Below, one piece after another: positions 1 through 6,818 of a stretch of 10,749 nt of DNA; position 1 is the first letter of the stretch, and every line of letters begins with the position of its first letter. Origin of the DNA: SAR202 cluster bacterium Io17-Chloro-G7 (lineage in GTDB: Bacteria; Chloroflexota; Dehalococcoidia; UBA3495); the NCBI GenBank assembly GCA_002817055.1, contig MUCU01000064.1, positions 1-10,749 of the forward strand, read 5' to 3'. Made by a program: the position numbers and the translations under genes. The notes under the pieces are model-generated. The model did no database searches. It was not told the origin of the DNA and saw only the letters and a program-made list of their open reading frames with translations.

Positions 1-2
1 AG

Positions 3-227
3 CTTAGAGAGAAGACCTCGGGCGGTACAATTTTAAACCGCCACCTCCACAGCGGCCCTACCGCCTCTGTGGCACATTATTACTCCGCCGTTTACAGCCG
101 ACTCCACAAGGTCGTTAAAAACTGGCAACGGCAGACGAATAATGCTGGATCAATCATTGCAAGCCAGTTGGCCCGAGAGCGCAATGGTGTCGAGGATGCC
201 GCTTCCAGTACTACATCTAAACGATAG
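3..227 (+). CDS. 3' end of an unrecognised gene (partial, runs off the left edge)
   Basis: One frame is open from the left edge of the window to a TAG at 225-227, giving 74 residues with no stop; the other two plus-strand frames close within about 36 bases. The visible tail is hydrophilic, rich in Ser, Thr, Arg and Asn, and ends in a basic Ser/Thr-Lys-Arg terminus. It contains an aromatic/basic segment (HYYSAVYSRLHKVVKNWQRQ, residues about 26-45) that could be helical. There are no membrane segments and no motif I recognise. No start with a ribosome site is visible, so the gene probably begins outside the window. It converges with the minus-strand DUF255 gene, with about 250 non-coding bases between them. 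It could be the C-terminus of a regulatory or DNA-binding protein, but that is a guess. Confidence 0.45.
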   Translation, partial: LREKTSGGTILNRHLHSGPTASVAHYYSAVYSRLHKVVKNWQRQTNNAGSIIASQLARERNGVEDAASSTTSKR

Positions 228-284
228 TTATGGATACGACCTTATCTGAACTAACACTGTACCGGAAAGGGGAGAAGACATGTC

Positions 285-319
285 CCTTCCCCCATCTCGG
301 GGGAAGGTTAGGATGGGGG
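285..319. repeat. GC-rich palindrome, REP-like intergenic repeat
   Basis: A perfect 9-bp inverted repeat (CCTTCCCCC at 285-293 and GGGGGAAGG at 299-307) encloses a five-base loop. It is followed by TTAGGATGGGGG at 308-319. No T-run follows on either strand, so it does not look like a standard intrinsic terminator, although it lies between two convergent genes. A shortened form of the right half (GGTTAGATGGGGG) occurs at 5881-5893. A palindrome with a G-rich half repeated alongside is the usual look of small dispersed intergenic repeats. Family membership is inferred, since only one full copy is in view. Confidence 0.5.
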
Positions 320-480
320 CGCTCAGGAAGTAGCCAGATATCGCCGGATGAAGTTCCAGCTACCTGTCAGAAATTCAGGTCCGCTTCGATTAAACCTTGG
401 ACGTTGGGTCCTACCTAACTTCTCTAAGAGCAAACCGTAAGAACCCGATGCCCTGCGCCCCAAATTGTTTGCCGGTATCT

Positions 481-2319
481 CTATTGGTTCTGTGGGGCAA
501 TCAGGGTGGCTGCTAATGCGCCTGGCCTGGCCCACTTCCGCAGCTCTCCAGGTGAGTGGATTGGAGCTAAGCATTGGCGGCCAATGCAAAGGTAAACCGC
601 CGGGGCCGCATTCGCGGGAAATCCAAGACGCTTCACTGTATGGGCGTCATTGACCGGGTCCAAAACCTGCACCACCCAGCGGTGCGTCCTCGCCTTCAAC
701 GAAGCTTTCACCAGTGCTTTGGTGGCCTTCAACGAAGTATCGCCAACCACCACCAGATCGACCGTACCCGACTCTACCAGGTCCATGGCACGAGCCCAAG
801 CCGAGGCTGCGGGGGCAAAAAGGCGCTCTTCGTCTTCCTCGACTATCCGGAGGTTCGGTGGTCCCAAATAACTGCTGGTCGGCACAACCTCGGTGAAATA
901 CTGGAGCGTTGCGTCGGCCATTTCCATGTATGTTTCGTCTTGCGTAATGTTGGCCAGGGTGACCAACGATTCGGCCAACATTGCGTTCTCAAGCACTGGC
1001 CTAACCCCAACCAACTTAGGTCCGTCCGAGACCTCCCTGGATGCGACATCGTAGAATCCGCCGTCGGGAGCAATGAATTGTTGGGTCATCGAAACCAGAA
1101 TCAACCCAGCCCGCTCGAGATGGACTTTACTGCCCGTGGCCTGGTAGCAGTTGAGGAAGGCACTAAAGGCGTGTATATGGTCCGATAAAAATCGTGGCCT
1201 CCCCACCGGATCATTCACGATGTGGGAGAGTTCTCGGTCGCGGTCAAAATCCTCCCACAGAGTTCCCAGCACCAGCAACGCCTGCTCTAAATAAGAAGAC
1301 TCGCCTAAGACGCCGTAGGCTTGAATCAATGCGGTGGCGGCGGCAGCATTCCAGCCGGTGTATACCGTGGTATCGATGGAAGGCTTTTTGGCGGTGTCGC
1401 GGTCCTTCCAGGGCAAACGGTAGTAGTCCTCTTCGGCGTCTTCGCTGGCCCAGAACATGCCGCTAGACGGGTCGCGGAGATTGGTCATGAGGTAGCTAAA
1501 CGTGCCCAACACGGCGTTCTTGTAGGCAACCTTGCCGGTGACTTGTAAAGCTAACAGGAGGTTGGAGGCCAAACGAGCATTGGCGTAGAGCATCTTTTCA
1601 AAATGAGGAACTCTCCAGTCACGTGACACCGAGTACCGGAAGAACCCACCGTCTCTATTGTCATAGAGCCCGTCTATAACGCCATTTAGGGTGTGAATGG
1701 CCATTTCTTGAAGTTTGGCCTCTCCATTACGCTGGTAAAGGGACAGCAAGAACTGAATGCTTTCAAAGGGCGGTTGTTTTGGTTCATCCCCGAATCCGCC
1801 GAATCCGGTGTCGTAGAGCTCCTCCAGACGTAGCAGCACAATATCTTGAGTCGCACCCTGGACCTGAGACGATGAACTGCTAGGCGGAACGGATTTCTTG
1901 GAGGCCAAGGGTTTGCCTTCCGAATGGGCGGTCCGCACCTCCTCCAAGAGTTTTACCATATCGTCGGGTGGTGTATACACCCTACCGGCTATAACCTGTC
2001 CGCCCGAGTCCAGCAAAGCCAGGGATGGAAATCCGCCCTGGTTATATCGGGCCGATAAGTCGGGCCGTTGGTCCACGTCCACTCTGACAGGGATAAACCA
2101 TTGGTTCACCATATCGATGACACGGGGGTCGGAGTAAGAGGTCTGGTCCATAACATGGCACCAATGGCACCAGGTGGCGGTTAGGGCCAAGAGCACCGGC
2201 TTGCCCCCGGCGTCCGCTGCCCGGAACGCATCATCGCCCCAGTCACACCAGGATATGGCGTTTGTTATAGGCGTTGGCAGTTTCGTACCGTTTCCAGGTG
2301 AATCATCGGCGGTATTCAT
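481..2319 (-). CDS. DUF255 / YyaL-type protein with N-terminal thioredoxin-like domain
   Basis: A 612-residue protein of the DUF255 (spermatogenesis-associated protein 20 / YyaL) family. Residues about 25-130 form a thioredoxin-like domain with the family's CHWCH motif (C51, C54) and a GGFP cis-proline loop near 95-98. The remainder is the alpha-barrel part that resembles six-hairpin glycosidases, with the conserved VPHFEKMLY stretch at about 237-245. The biochemical role of the family is not established; redox or sugar-related functions have been suggested. I see no signal peptide, so it is probably cytoplasmic. The ATG at 2319 is preceded by GGAG with nine bases between, better than the in-frame TTG at 2334. 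It overlaps the upstream aldo/keto reductase by 17 bases, suggesting translational coupling. Some usual family residues differ: PKQPPFE where PKFP is usual, LYANA where LYDNA or similar is usual, and TVYTGWN where KxLTxWN is usual. It is also somewhat shorter than typical members (about 650-700). Confidence 0.9.
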   Translation of the reverse strand: MNTADDSPGNGTKLPTPITNAISWCDWGDDAFRAADAGGKPVLLALTATWCHWCHVMDQTSYSDPRVIDMVNQWFIPVRVDVDQRPDLSARYNQGGFPSLALLDSGGQVIAGRVYTPPDDMVKLLEEVRTAHSEGKPLASKKSVPPSSSSSQVQGATQDIVLLRLEELYDTGFGGFGDEPKQPPFESIQFLLSLYQRNGEAKLQEMAIHTLNGVIDGLYDNRDGGFFRYSVSRDWRVPHFEKMLYANARLASNLLLALQVTGKVAYKNAVLGTFSYLMTNLRDPSSGMFWASEDAEEDYYRLPWKDRDTAKKPSIDTTVYTGWNAAAATALIQAYGVLGESSYLEQALLVLGTLWEDFDRDRELSHIVNDPVGRPRFLSDHIHAFSAFLNCYQATGSKVHLERAGLILVSMTQQFIAPDGGFYDVASREVSDGPKLVGVRPVLENAMLAESLVTLANITQDETYMEMADATLQYFTEVVPTSSYLGPPNLRIVEEDEERLFAPAASAWARAMDLVESGTVDLVVVGDTSLKATKALVKASLKARTHRWVVQVLDPVNDAHTVKRLGFPANAAPAVYLCIGRQCLAPIHSPGELRKWARPGALAATLIAPQNQ

Positions 2320-3352
2320 CGCCACAATCTCCAATGATTTGATAGAGGTCCCGGGACTGGCTCAGGACCGAGTCTATTTGGTCCAGGTCTTGCTGATCCA
2401 TTGAGAAACTAAAAACTCTTGCGTTGTCTTCCCGGTGGTCGGCAACACCCAGCCGGACACCTACAATCACCCCGGCAACGGCTGGGCATTCAAGGACGTA
2501 ACGTACCGCCACGTCAGCGATGCTGACTTGGTGGCGATCAGCGATCGACCGTAACGTAACCAGCAATTCTTGAAACAAATTCCAGCCGCCCCATGCTTCG
2601 ATCATACGGATGTACTTAGCCAGGCTGGCGGTATCAAGAGCGGCCCTACTAGGCTCGTGCTGACCCAAAAACCGGTCTGTTAACAACCCTCCGGCAAGGG
2701 CCCCGTAGGCCAGCAGGTGGATTCCCTGCCTTTCACAATACTCGGCCATCCGCACCTGAGGCCTGCGATCGATCAGGGAGTATTGCACTTGATTAGATAC
2801 AATCTCGAAGCCTTGGTCCACTATATTCTGAAGGATCTGTGTGTCGAAGTTGGTTAGGCCGACATGACGAATTTTGCCTTCATTCCGTAGGTCTTCCAGG
2901 TGACCGACGGCCTCTAAGTAACGCTCATCCTCGTAATTCCACCAGTGGAATTGGAGTAGGTCGAGGCATTCAACGTTTATTCGTCGCATCGAAATATCGA
3001 TATTTCCCTCGACCACCTTGCGGTTCATGGGGCCGACGCGGGGCACCCACTTCGTAAACGCTTGGATGTCTGCCAATGCCCCAAGTCCCCGGCTTTCAAC
3101 CAGCCGTCGGCGGAACTCCCCAATAAAGTCTTCCGCGGGACCGTAGTGGTCGGCCAAGTCCCAAGTGGTGAATCCCAAGTCCAGGTAGTCGAACATGCTC
3201 TCCACGGCTTTGTCCGCATCGATATGACCGTGGGCGCCCGACACCTGCCACATGCCGTTGAGGATGCGGCAAGTCTGGAAGTTAGGGGAGAATTCGAACC
3301 TGCTGGATGGGGGCAAAGATGGGGCGTGGTTGCTTTCTATAGCTTCAGTCAA
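2303..3352 (-). CDS. Aldo/keto reductase
   Basis: A TIM-barrel NAD(P)H-dependent oxidoreductase of the aldo/keto reductase superfamily, 349 residues from the chosen start. The catalytic tetrad is readable: D65 and Y70 in TWDLADHYG, K101 in FTKW, and H136 in QFHWWN. The segments GKIRHVGLTNFD and SNQVQYSLIDRRP match conserved strands of the family, and GVIVGVR near the C-terminus fits the cofactor-binding region. Substrate cannot be inferred. The start is uncertain: the frame opens at a TTG at 3388, but the TTG at 3352 has AGAGGA nine bases upstream (3362-3367) and I prefer it; there is no ATG before the conserved core. It is the first gene of a two-gene unit with the DUF255 gene, whose ribosome site lies in this gene's last codons. 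Confidence 0.92.
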   Translation of the reverse strand: MTEAIESNHAPSLPPSSRFEFSPNFQTCRILNGMWQVSGAHGHIDADKAVESMFDYLDLGFTTWDLADHYGPAEDFIGEFRRRLVESRGLGALADIQAFTKWVPRVGPMNRKVVEGNIDISMRRINVECLDLLQFHWWNYEDERYLEAVGHLEDLRNEGKIRHVGLTNFDTQILQNIVDQGFEIVSNQVQYSLIDRRPQVRMAEYCERQGIHLLAYGALAGGLLTDRFLGQHEPSRAALDTASLAKYIRMIEAWGGWNLFQELLVTLRSIADRHQVSIADVAVRYVLECPAVAGVIVGVRLGVADHREDNARVFSFSMDQQDLDQIDSVLSQSRDLYQIIGDCGDEYRR

Positions 3353-3653
3353 TAGCGGCCATCCTCTATGGTTCAGTGACTGGCACAAATAGTCACCAAA
3401 GGCGACTCACAGCTTCGGACTACTGGCTTGCACTCTTGAGCAGCCGCTGTAGTCGCTATACTCCTATCAAGATCAAGCAAACCCTAATGGCCCAATTTGT
3501 GATTTGAATCCGGTCTATGCGTTACTTCCCGGGTTGGCCGGCTTCTCTAAATTTCTTCCAAACGGGGTGTCACGCTATCGATGGCGAAAACTTTATTGCC
3601 TAGTGAGGGTATCGGCGCTTTGGAAGGTGCGGGCAACTCCTGAAATTGCCTGG
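3353..3653. other. Non-coding gap between hisA and the aldo/keto reductase
   Basis: About 300 bases with no convincing gene on either strand; open frames here are short or overlap the hisA end antisense. It must contain the promoter for the aldo/keto reductase unit, but I could not find a hexamer pair with good spacing. A TATAGC (minus strand, about 3455-3460) is the best -10-like string and has no good -35 partner. The left end of the hisA stem-loop (3644-3656) intrudes into this gap. Confidence 0.5.
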
Positions 3654-3684
3654 CTAGCCCGAAGCTTTCCTAGCCACGGCAATT
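3644..3684 (-). other. Stem-loop across the hisA stop codon
   Basis: On the minus strand the last bases of hisA pair with the sequence at and just after the stop: 7 bp (AATTGCC with GGCAATT), a one-base bulge, then 6 bp (TGGCTA with TAGCCA), closing a 14-base loop. The arms lie at 3671-3684 and 3644-3656, and the TAG stop is part of the 3' arm. No U-tract follows, so it is not a canonical intrinsic terminator. It may act as a 3'-end barrier that protects the messenger, or as a Rho-linked end. The structure is seen in the sequence; the function is inference. Confidence 0.45.
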
Positions 3685-4382
3685 GCGTCCGGGAGTGTGA
3701 AAGCGCGGTCGTATAGCGCCCGGCCTACAATCGCTCCCTCAGCGCCGGTTTCGGCCAGGCGACCGATGTGCTCTAGAACGGTCACTCCTCCAGAGGCTAG
3801 GACGGCCATCCCGGTCCCTCGCACAAGCGCTTCGTTGGCGGCGAAATTGGGCTCCGTCATGGTGCCATCCCTGGAAATGTCGGTGTATAGAAGGCGGATT
3901 ACACCTAAATCAGACATCTGGTGGGCAAGTTCGAAGACGCTGACGGTGCTCTGTTGAGTCCACCCTTTGATGGCGACTTGACCGTCCCTGGCGTCCACGG
4001 CCACCACCATGCATTGGCTGCCGTGCTCACGGCAAAGGGCCTCCACCATCTCCGGATTCTCCACCGCCGCCGTTCCGACCACCACCCGGTCCGCACCCGA
4101 AGACAGCAAGCTTTTGGCAGTTTCCAAGCTGCGTATGCCTCCCCCTACCTGAACGGGAATGGTCAATTGTTTCACTATTTCGGCGATGAGGCCCAGGTTC
4201 ACCAAACGACCCTGAGTCGCTCCGTCCAAGTCCACTAGATGCAAACGAAGTCCGCCTTGTTCTTGCCAGGACAGGGCCACGGACACAGGATCATCGGAGT
4301 AAACCGTCTCTTTGCCGAAATCACCTTGGTACAAGCGAACACAGCGACCGGTTTTTAGGTCGATGCTGGGGATTACTTCCAT
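3654..4382 (-). CDS. hisA: HisA, ProFAR isomerase (histidine biosynthesis)
   Basis: Phosphoribosylformimino-5-aminoimidazole carboxamide ribotide isomerase, a cytoplasmic TIM-barrel enzyme that opens the ribose ring of ProFAR to give PRFAR, the substrate of HisF-HisH. At 242 residues it is full length. The general acid/base aspartates are visible as D8 in IPSIDLK and D130 in AVDARDG. The two phosphate-binding loops show as QVGGGIRS (about 78-85) and VLASGGV near 195. YTDISRDGT at about 166-174 is characteristic of HisA and HisF; the rest of the protein follows HisA. The ATG at 4382 has no clear ribosome site, and the 51-base gap to hisH contains short near-repeats. It is probably the last gene of a unit with hisH and the adenosyltransferase. 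A PriA-type dual isomerase is possible but nothing here requires it. Confidence 0.96.
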   Translation of the reverse strand: MEVIPSIDLKTGRCVRLYQGDFGKETVYSDDPVSVALSWQEQGGLRLHLVDLDGATQGRLVNLGLIAEIVKQLTIPVQVGGGIRSLETAKSLLSSGADRVVVGTAAVENPEMVEALCREHGSQCMVVAVDARDGQVAIKGWTQQSTVSVFELAHQMSDLGVIRLLYTDISRDGTMTEPNFAANEALVRGTGMAVLASGGVTVLEHIGRLAETGAEGAIVGRALYDRAFTLPDAIAVARKASG

Positions 4383-4433
4383 AGTTCAATAGCTAGTTCA
4401 TTAGCCACTTCTATAGCCGTGATTCCAGAGCCA

Positions 4434-5090
4434 TCAGCTTTCAGCGGTCAGTCGTTGACCGGCGCCAGCGTGCTGCACTGCCATGGCGGCGAAGTTTTTG
4501 TAGATGCAAAGTCCCACCGGCCCGCTTTTCTCCGGATGAAACTGGGTTGCCACCAGGTTGCCATTGGCGTAGACGCTGCAGAAGTCCACACCGTAGTTAG
4601 TCACCCCAGCCTGGCCGTTGGCATCGTCGGGGACAGCGTAGTAGCTGTGAACGAAATAGAAGTGGCTGTCTTGAGGGATGCCTCTGAGAATAGGGTGATT
4701 CTGTTTGAAACGTACGCTATTCCATCCCATATGAGGCACTTTTAATCCGGTGACCAACCGTTTGGCATGTCCCGGTACAATACCAAGACATTGAGCGTCC
4801 CCTTCCTCGGTGTGATCCATCAATAGTTGCAAGCCCAAGCAGACACCCATAAAGGGACGGCCCGAGGCCACGTAGTCACGGAGGGGTTGCACCAGCTTGC
4901 GGGAATTCAGCGCTGCCATGGCCGATGGCGCAGAGCCCACGCCGGGAAAGACAACAGCGTCCGCAGAGGCAATTTCGGCACAGTCGGAGGTCACGACTGA
5001 CTGCACACCAACAAATTCGAGGGCTTTGGCGACGCTCCGCAGATTGCCCGAATCGTAGTCGACCACCACTAATTTAATGTCTTGGGTCAT
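4434..5090 (-). CDS. hisH: HisH, glutaminase subunit of imidazole glycerol phosphate synthase
   Basis: A class I glutamine amidotransferase (218 residues) that hydrolyses glutamine and passes ammonia to HisF, which makes imidazole glycerol phosphate and AICAR. The triad is intact: nucleophile C84 in GVCLGLQ, with H185 and E187 in QFHPEKS. Family signatures are VDYDSGNLRSV at the N-terminus, FPGVGSAPSAM at 48-58, PHMGWN at 119-124 and FVHSYY at 146-151, which separate it from PdxT and other amidotransferases. The ATG at 5090 has only a weak GGA ribosome site about ten bases upstream. The gene lies 51 bases before hisA and 107 bases after the adenosyltransferase on the same strand. The obligate partner HisF is not in this window. 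The last codons (LTAES) coincide with a run of three 7-base imperfect repeats. Confidence 0.96.
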   Translation of the reverse strand: MTQDIKLVVVDYDSGNLRSVAKALEFVGVQSVVTSDCAEIASADAVVFPGVGSAPSAMAALNSRKLVQPLRDYVASGRPFMGVCLGLQLLMDHTEEGDAQCLGIVPGHAKRLVTGLKVPHMGWNSVRFKQNHPILRGIPQDSHFYFVHSYYAVPDDANGQAGVTNYGVDFCSVYANGNLVATQFHPEKSGPVGLCIYKNFAAMAVQHAGAGQRLTAES

Positions 5091-5148
5091 CCGCTTAAGT
5101 TCCGGTGAGCAGTGGGCTTTTCACTTGACATAACAAAGAACGGGTTGG

Positions 5149-5223
5149 TCAACTTCGGTCTCCGGTGGCCCTTTTGGGATACAAGAATCGCGGTAGTTCA
5201 ACTTCGGTCTCCGGTGGCCCTTT
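5149..5223. repeat. Exact 26-bp direct repeat, 49-bp period
   Basis: Positions 5149-5174 and 5198-5223 are identical over 26 bases, with 23 unrelated bases between them. The right copy encodes the last residues of the adenosyltransferase and its TGA stop (5198-5200). The left copy lies just past the stop, in the gap before hisH. The 49-base period is not a multiple of three, so the left copy is not read in the same frame. This looks like a local duplication or replication slippage event; two copies are too few for an array. Confidence 0.85.
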
Positions 5224-5782
5224 CAATAGGCAACTCCCGGTCTTGATACCGGGCAACCACGAATAGCAAATCGCCGATCCGGTTCAAGTAGGTGATTATC
5301 AGATCGTTGGTTAATTTCTCGGCCTCACGGAGGGCGACGACCCTGCGCTCTGCGGTACGTATGATGCAACGCGCCAGGTCTATAGCGGCGGACGCCGGCG
5401 AGCCGCCGGGAAGGATGAACACATTGGGCATTTCAACATCCTCTTCCAGTCCGTCGATTATCGCTTCCAAGTTCTCCACCATTGCTAGAGTGACGGGCTG
5501 GAAGTGCTGTTGGAAAAGCTCGTATTTATCCGGCTCGGTGGCCAACTCGGCGGCGATGGTAAACAACTCTCGCTGTAAGTCCCGCAGCACTTCCTTGACC
5601 CTAGGGTCGTCGGTGGTAGCGCGGGCCAACCCCATGGCTGATACCGCTTCGTCGGTGATGCCATATGCCTCGGTATGCAGGTCGTTCTTGGAAACCCGCC
5701 CACCGTAAAGAAGGCTGGTCTCTCCAAGGTCTCCAAACTTGGTATAAACCCTTTTCCTGTACGAAGAAGATGACGAGGTCAT
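5198..5782 (-). CDS. pduO: PduO-type cob(I)alamin adenosyltransferase
   Basis: ATP:corrinoid adenosyltransferase of the PduO/MMAB family, 194 residues. It transfers adenosyl from ATP to cob(I)alamin to make coenzyme B12 in the cytoplasm. The N-terminal ATP-binding signature is plain: TKFGDLGETSLLYGGRVSK at 14-32, followed by the conserved E38 and D44 in EAYGITDE. Further family marks are FILPGG at 122-127, the RTAERR helix at 142-147 and YLNRIGDLLF at 165-174. The ATG at 5782 follows AGGA with eight bases between. It lies upstream of hisH on the same strand (107-base gap), so co-transcription is possible but no functional link to histidine synthesis is evident. Its final codons and stop lie inside one copy of a 26-bp direct repeat, so the very C-terminus may have been altered. 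PduO, EutT and CobA do similar chemistry; the motifs place this with PduO. Confidence 0.94.
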   Translation of the reverse strand: MTSSSSSYRKRVYTKFGDLGETSLLYGGRVSKNDLHTEAYGITDEAVSAMGLARATTDDPRVKEVLRDLQRELFTIAAELATEPDKYELFQQHFQPVTLAMVENLEAIIDGLEEDVEMPNVFILPGGSPASAAIDLARCIIRTAERRVVALREAEKLTNDLIITYLNRIGDLLFVVARYQDRELPIERATGDRS

Positions 5783-5867
5783 CGGAATTATCCTAAATTA
5801 GAATTGCCGGTTAGCTTCAGGGCCGAAAGCAAAATGTCTGGCCGCGAGTAGACCCGACACAGCTAGA

Positions 5868-5876
5868 ATTGTAGCA
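5868..5876 (-). promoter_or_regulatory. Possible extended -10 for the adenosyltransferase unit
   Basis: On the minus strand TGC followed by TACAAT forms an extended -10-like element, which would give a leader of roughly 75-80 bases before the ATG at 5782. I see no good -35 at the normal distance, which extended -10 promoters can tolerate. The evidence is motif only. Confidence 0.28.
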
Positions 5877-6056
5877 TGGGGGTTAGATGGGGGATATACT
5901 TACTGACCAATGATACAGTCGCTTAGTTTGCTCCAAAGACCGCGTGATATCGCGAGACTGTCCGAAGGCATCGGGCGAATAGGCATTGGTAAGCACAGGT
6001 TTAGGCTGGGTCAGGCCGGAATTTCTATGCAAATTTATATGCAAAGGATGTAAATT

Positions 6057-6818
6057 ATGCCGCCCCCTGAGGTCCGAGTTATCGGGGTCCAAGGTATTCC
6101 GGAAATACAGTCTGGAGATGACATCGCTGGCATGATGATGGATGCCACCGCCCAGCAGGGCACACCCTTCGAGTCTGGGGATGTGGTCGTGGTCACCCAA
6201 AAGGTGGTGTCCAAGGCGGAAGGTAGGGTCATCAGCGTCGAGGGTGTGGAAGCCTCTCCCTTAGCCATCTCTATTACCGAAGGACATCGGCGGGACCCCC
6301 GGCACACGGAGCTAATACTGCGGGAAAGCGCTCGCATTGTGCGGATGGACCGGGGCGTGATAATCAGCGAGACCCGCCACGGTTTCTATTGCGCCAACGC
6401 CGGTATCGACGCCTCCAACATCCCGGGTTCGGACACGGTTTGCTTGCTTCCGGTGGATTCCGATGTCTCGGCCCGGGGTATCCGGGGCGCAATCAAAAAC
6501 CGGCTGGGAATCGACGTTGCGGTAATAGTCTCCGACACCTTTGGCCGGCCGTGGCGCAACGGAGCCGCCAATGTGGCCATCGGCGTCGCAGGCTTTGACC
6601 CCATGCTCAGCTACGTTGGGCAGGAAGACAGCCACGGCAATATGATGTACACCACCGAGATTGCTGTCGCCGACGAACTGGCTGCCACGGCTGAATTGGT
6701 GACCGGGAAAGTCGAGGGCGTGCCGGTGAGCATTGTCCGCGGTTATCCCTACGTTCCCATGGAGGATGCGAGCATCAAGCGCATACTGAGGACCGGCGAC
6801 AAAGACCTTTTCAGGTAG
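6057..6818 (+). CDS. cofE: CofE, coenzyme F420-0:L-glutamate ligase
   Basis: A GTP-dependent ligase (253 residues) that adds gamma-linked glutamates to F420-0 in coenzyme F420 biosynthesis, in the cytoplasm. Family signatures run the length of the protein: VTQKVVSKAEGR at 46-57, ETRHGFYCANAGIDASN at 105-121, the PVDSDVSARGIR segment at 132-143, VSDTFGRPWRNGAANVAIG at 158-176, and DELAATAELVTGK at 206-218. The ATG at 6057 has AGGA eight bases upstream, a good ribosome site. The length matches stand-alone CofE; the nitroreductase-like second domain of actinobacterial FbiB is absent. It diverges from the adenosyltransferase gene across 274 non-coding bases and overlaps the end of dinB by eight bases, tail to tail. 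Presence of the gene implies the host makes F420. No other F420 gene is in the window. Confidence 0.95.
   Translation: MPPPEVRVIGVQGIPEIQSGDDIAGMMMDATAQQGTPFESGDVVVVTQKVVSKAEGRVISVEGVEASPLAISITEGHRRDPRHTELILRESARIVRMDRGVIISETRHGFYCANAGIDASNIPGSDTVCLLPVDSDVSARGIRGAIKNRLGIDVAVIVSDTFGRPWRNGAANVAIGVAGFDPMLSYVGQEDSHGNMMYTTEIAVADELAATAELVTGKVEGVPVSIVRGYPYVPMEDASIKRILRTGDKDLFR

Noticed and set aside
21..71. Small inverted repeats (GGCGGT/ACCGCC at 21-42 and CCACAG/CTGTGG at 47-71)
   Set aside because: The arms are only six bases and lie within an apparently coding frame, so chance is a sufficient explanation.
574..1188. Long open frame (204 codons) antisense to the DUF255 gene
   Set aside because: It lies wholly inside a clearly conserved minus-strand gene and its translation has no recognisable domain.
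3284..3300. T-loop-like TTCGAAT on the minus strand, suggesting a tRNA
   Set aside because: The flanking bases cannot form the five-pair stem and the site is inside the aldo/keto reductase coding region.
5149..5223. Could the 26-bp repeat be a CRISPR fragment?
   Set aside because: There are only two copies, one of them coding for the end of a conserved enzyme, the spacing is 23 bases, and no cas gene is present.
5876..5926. 16-residue plus-strand open frame in the gap before cofE
   Set aside because: It has no ribosome site, overlaps the partial G-rich repeat, and has no recognisable sequence.
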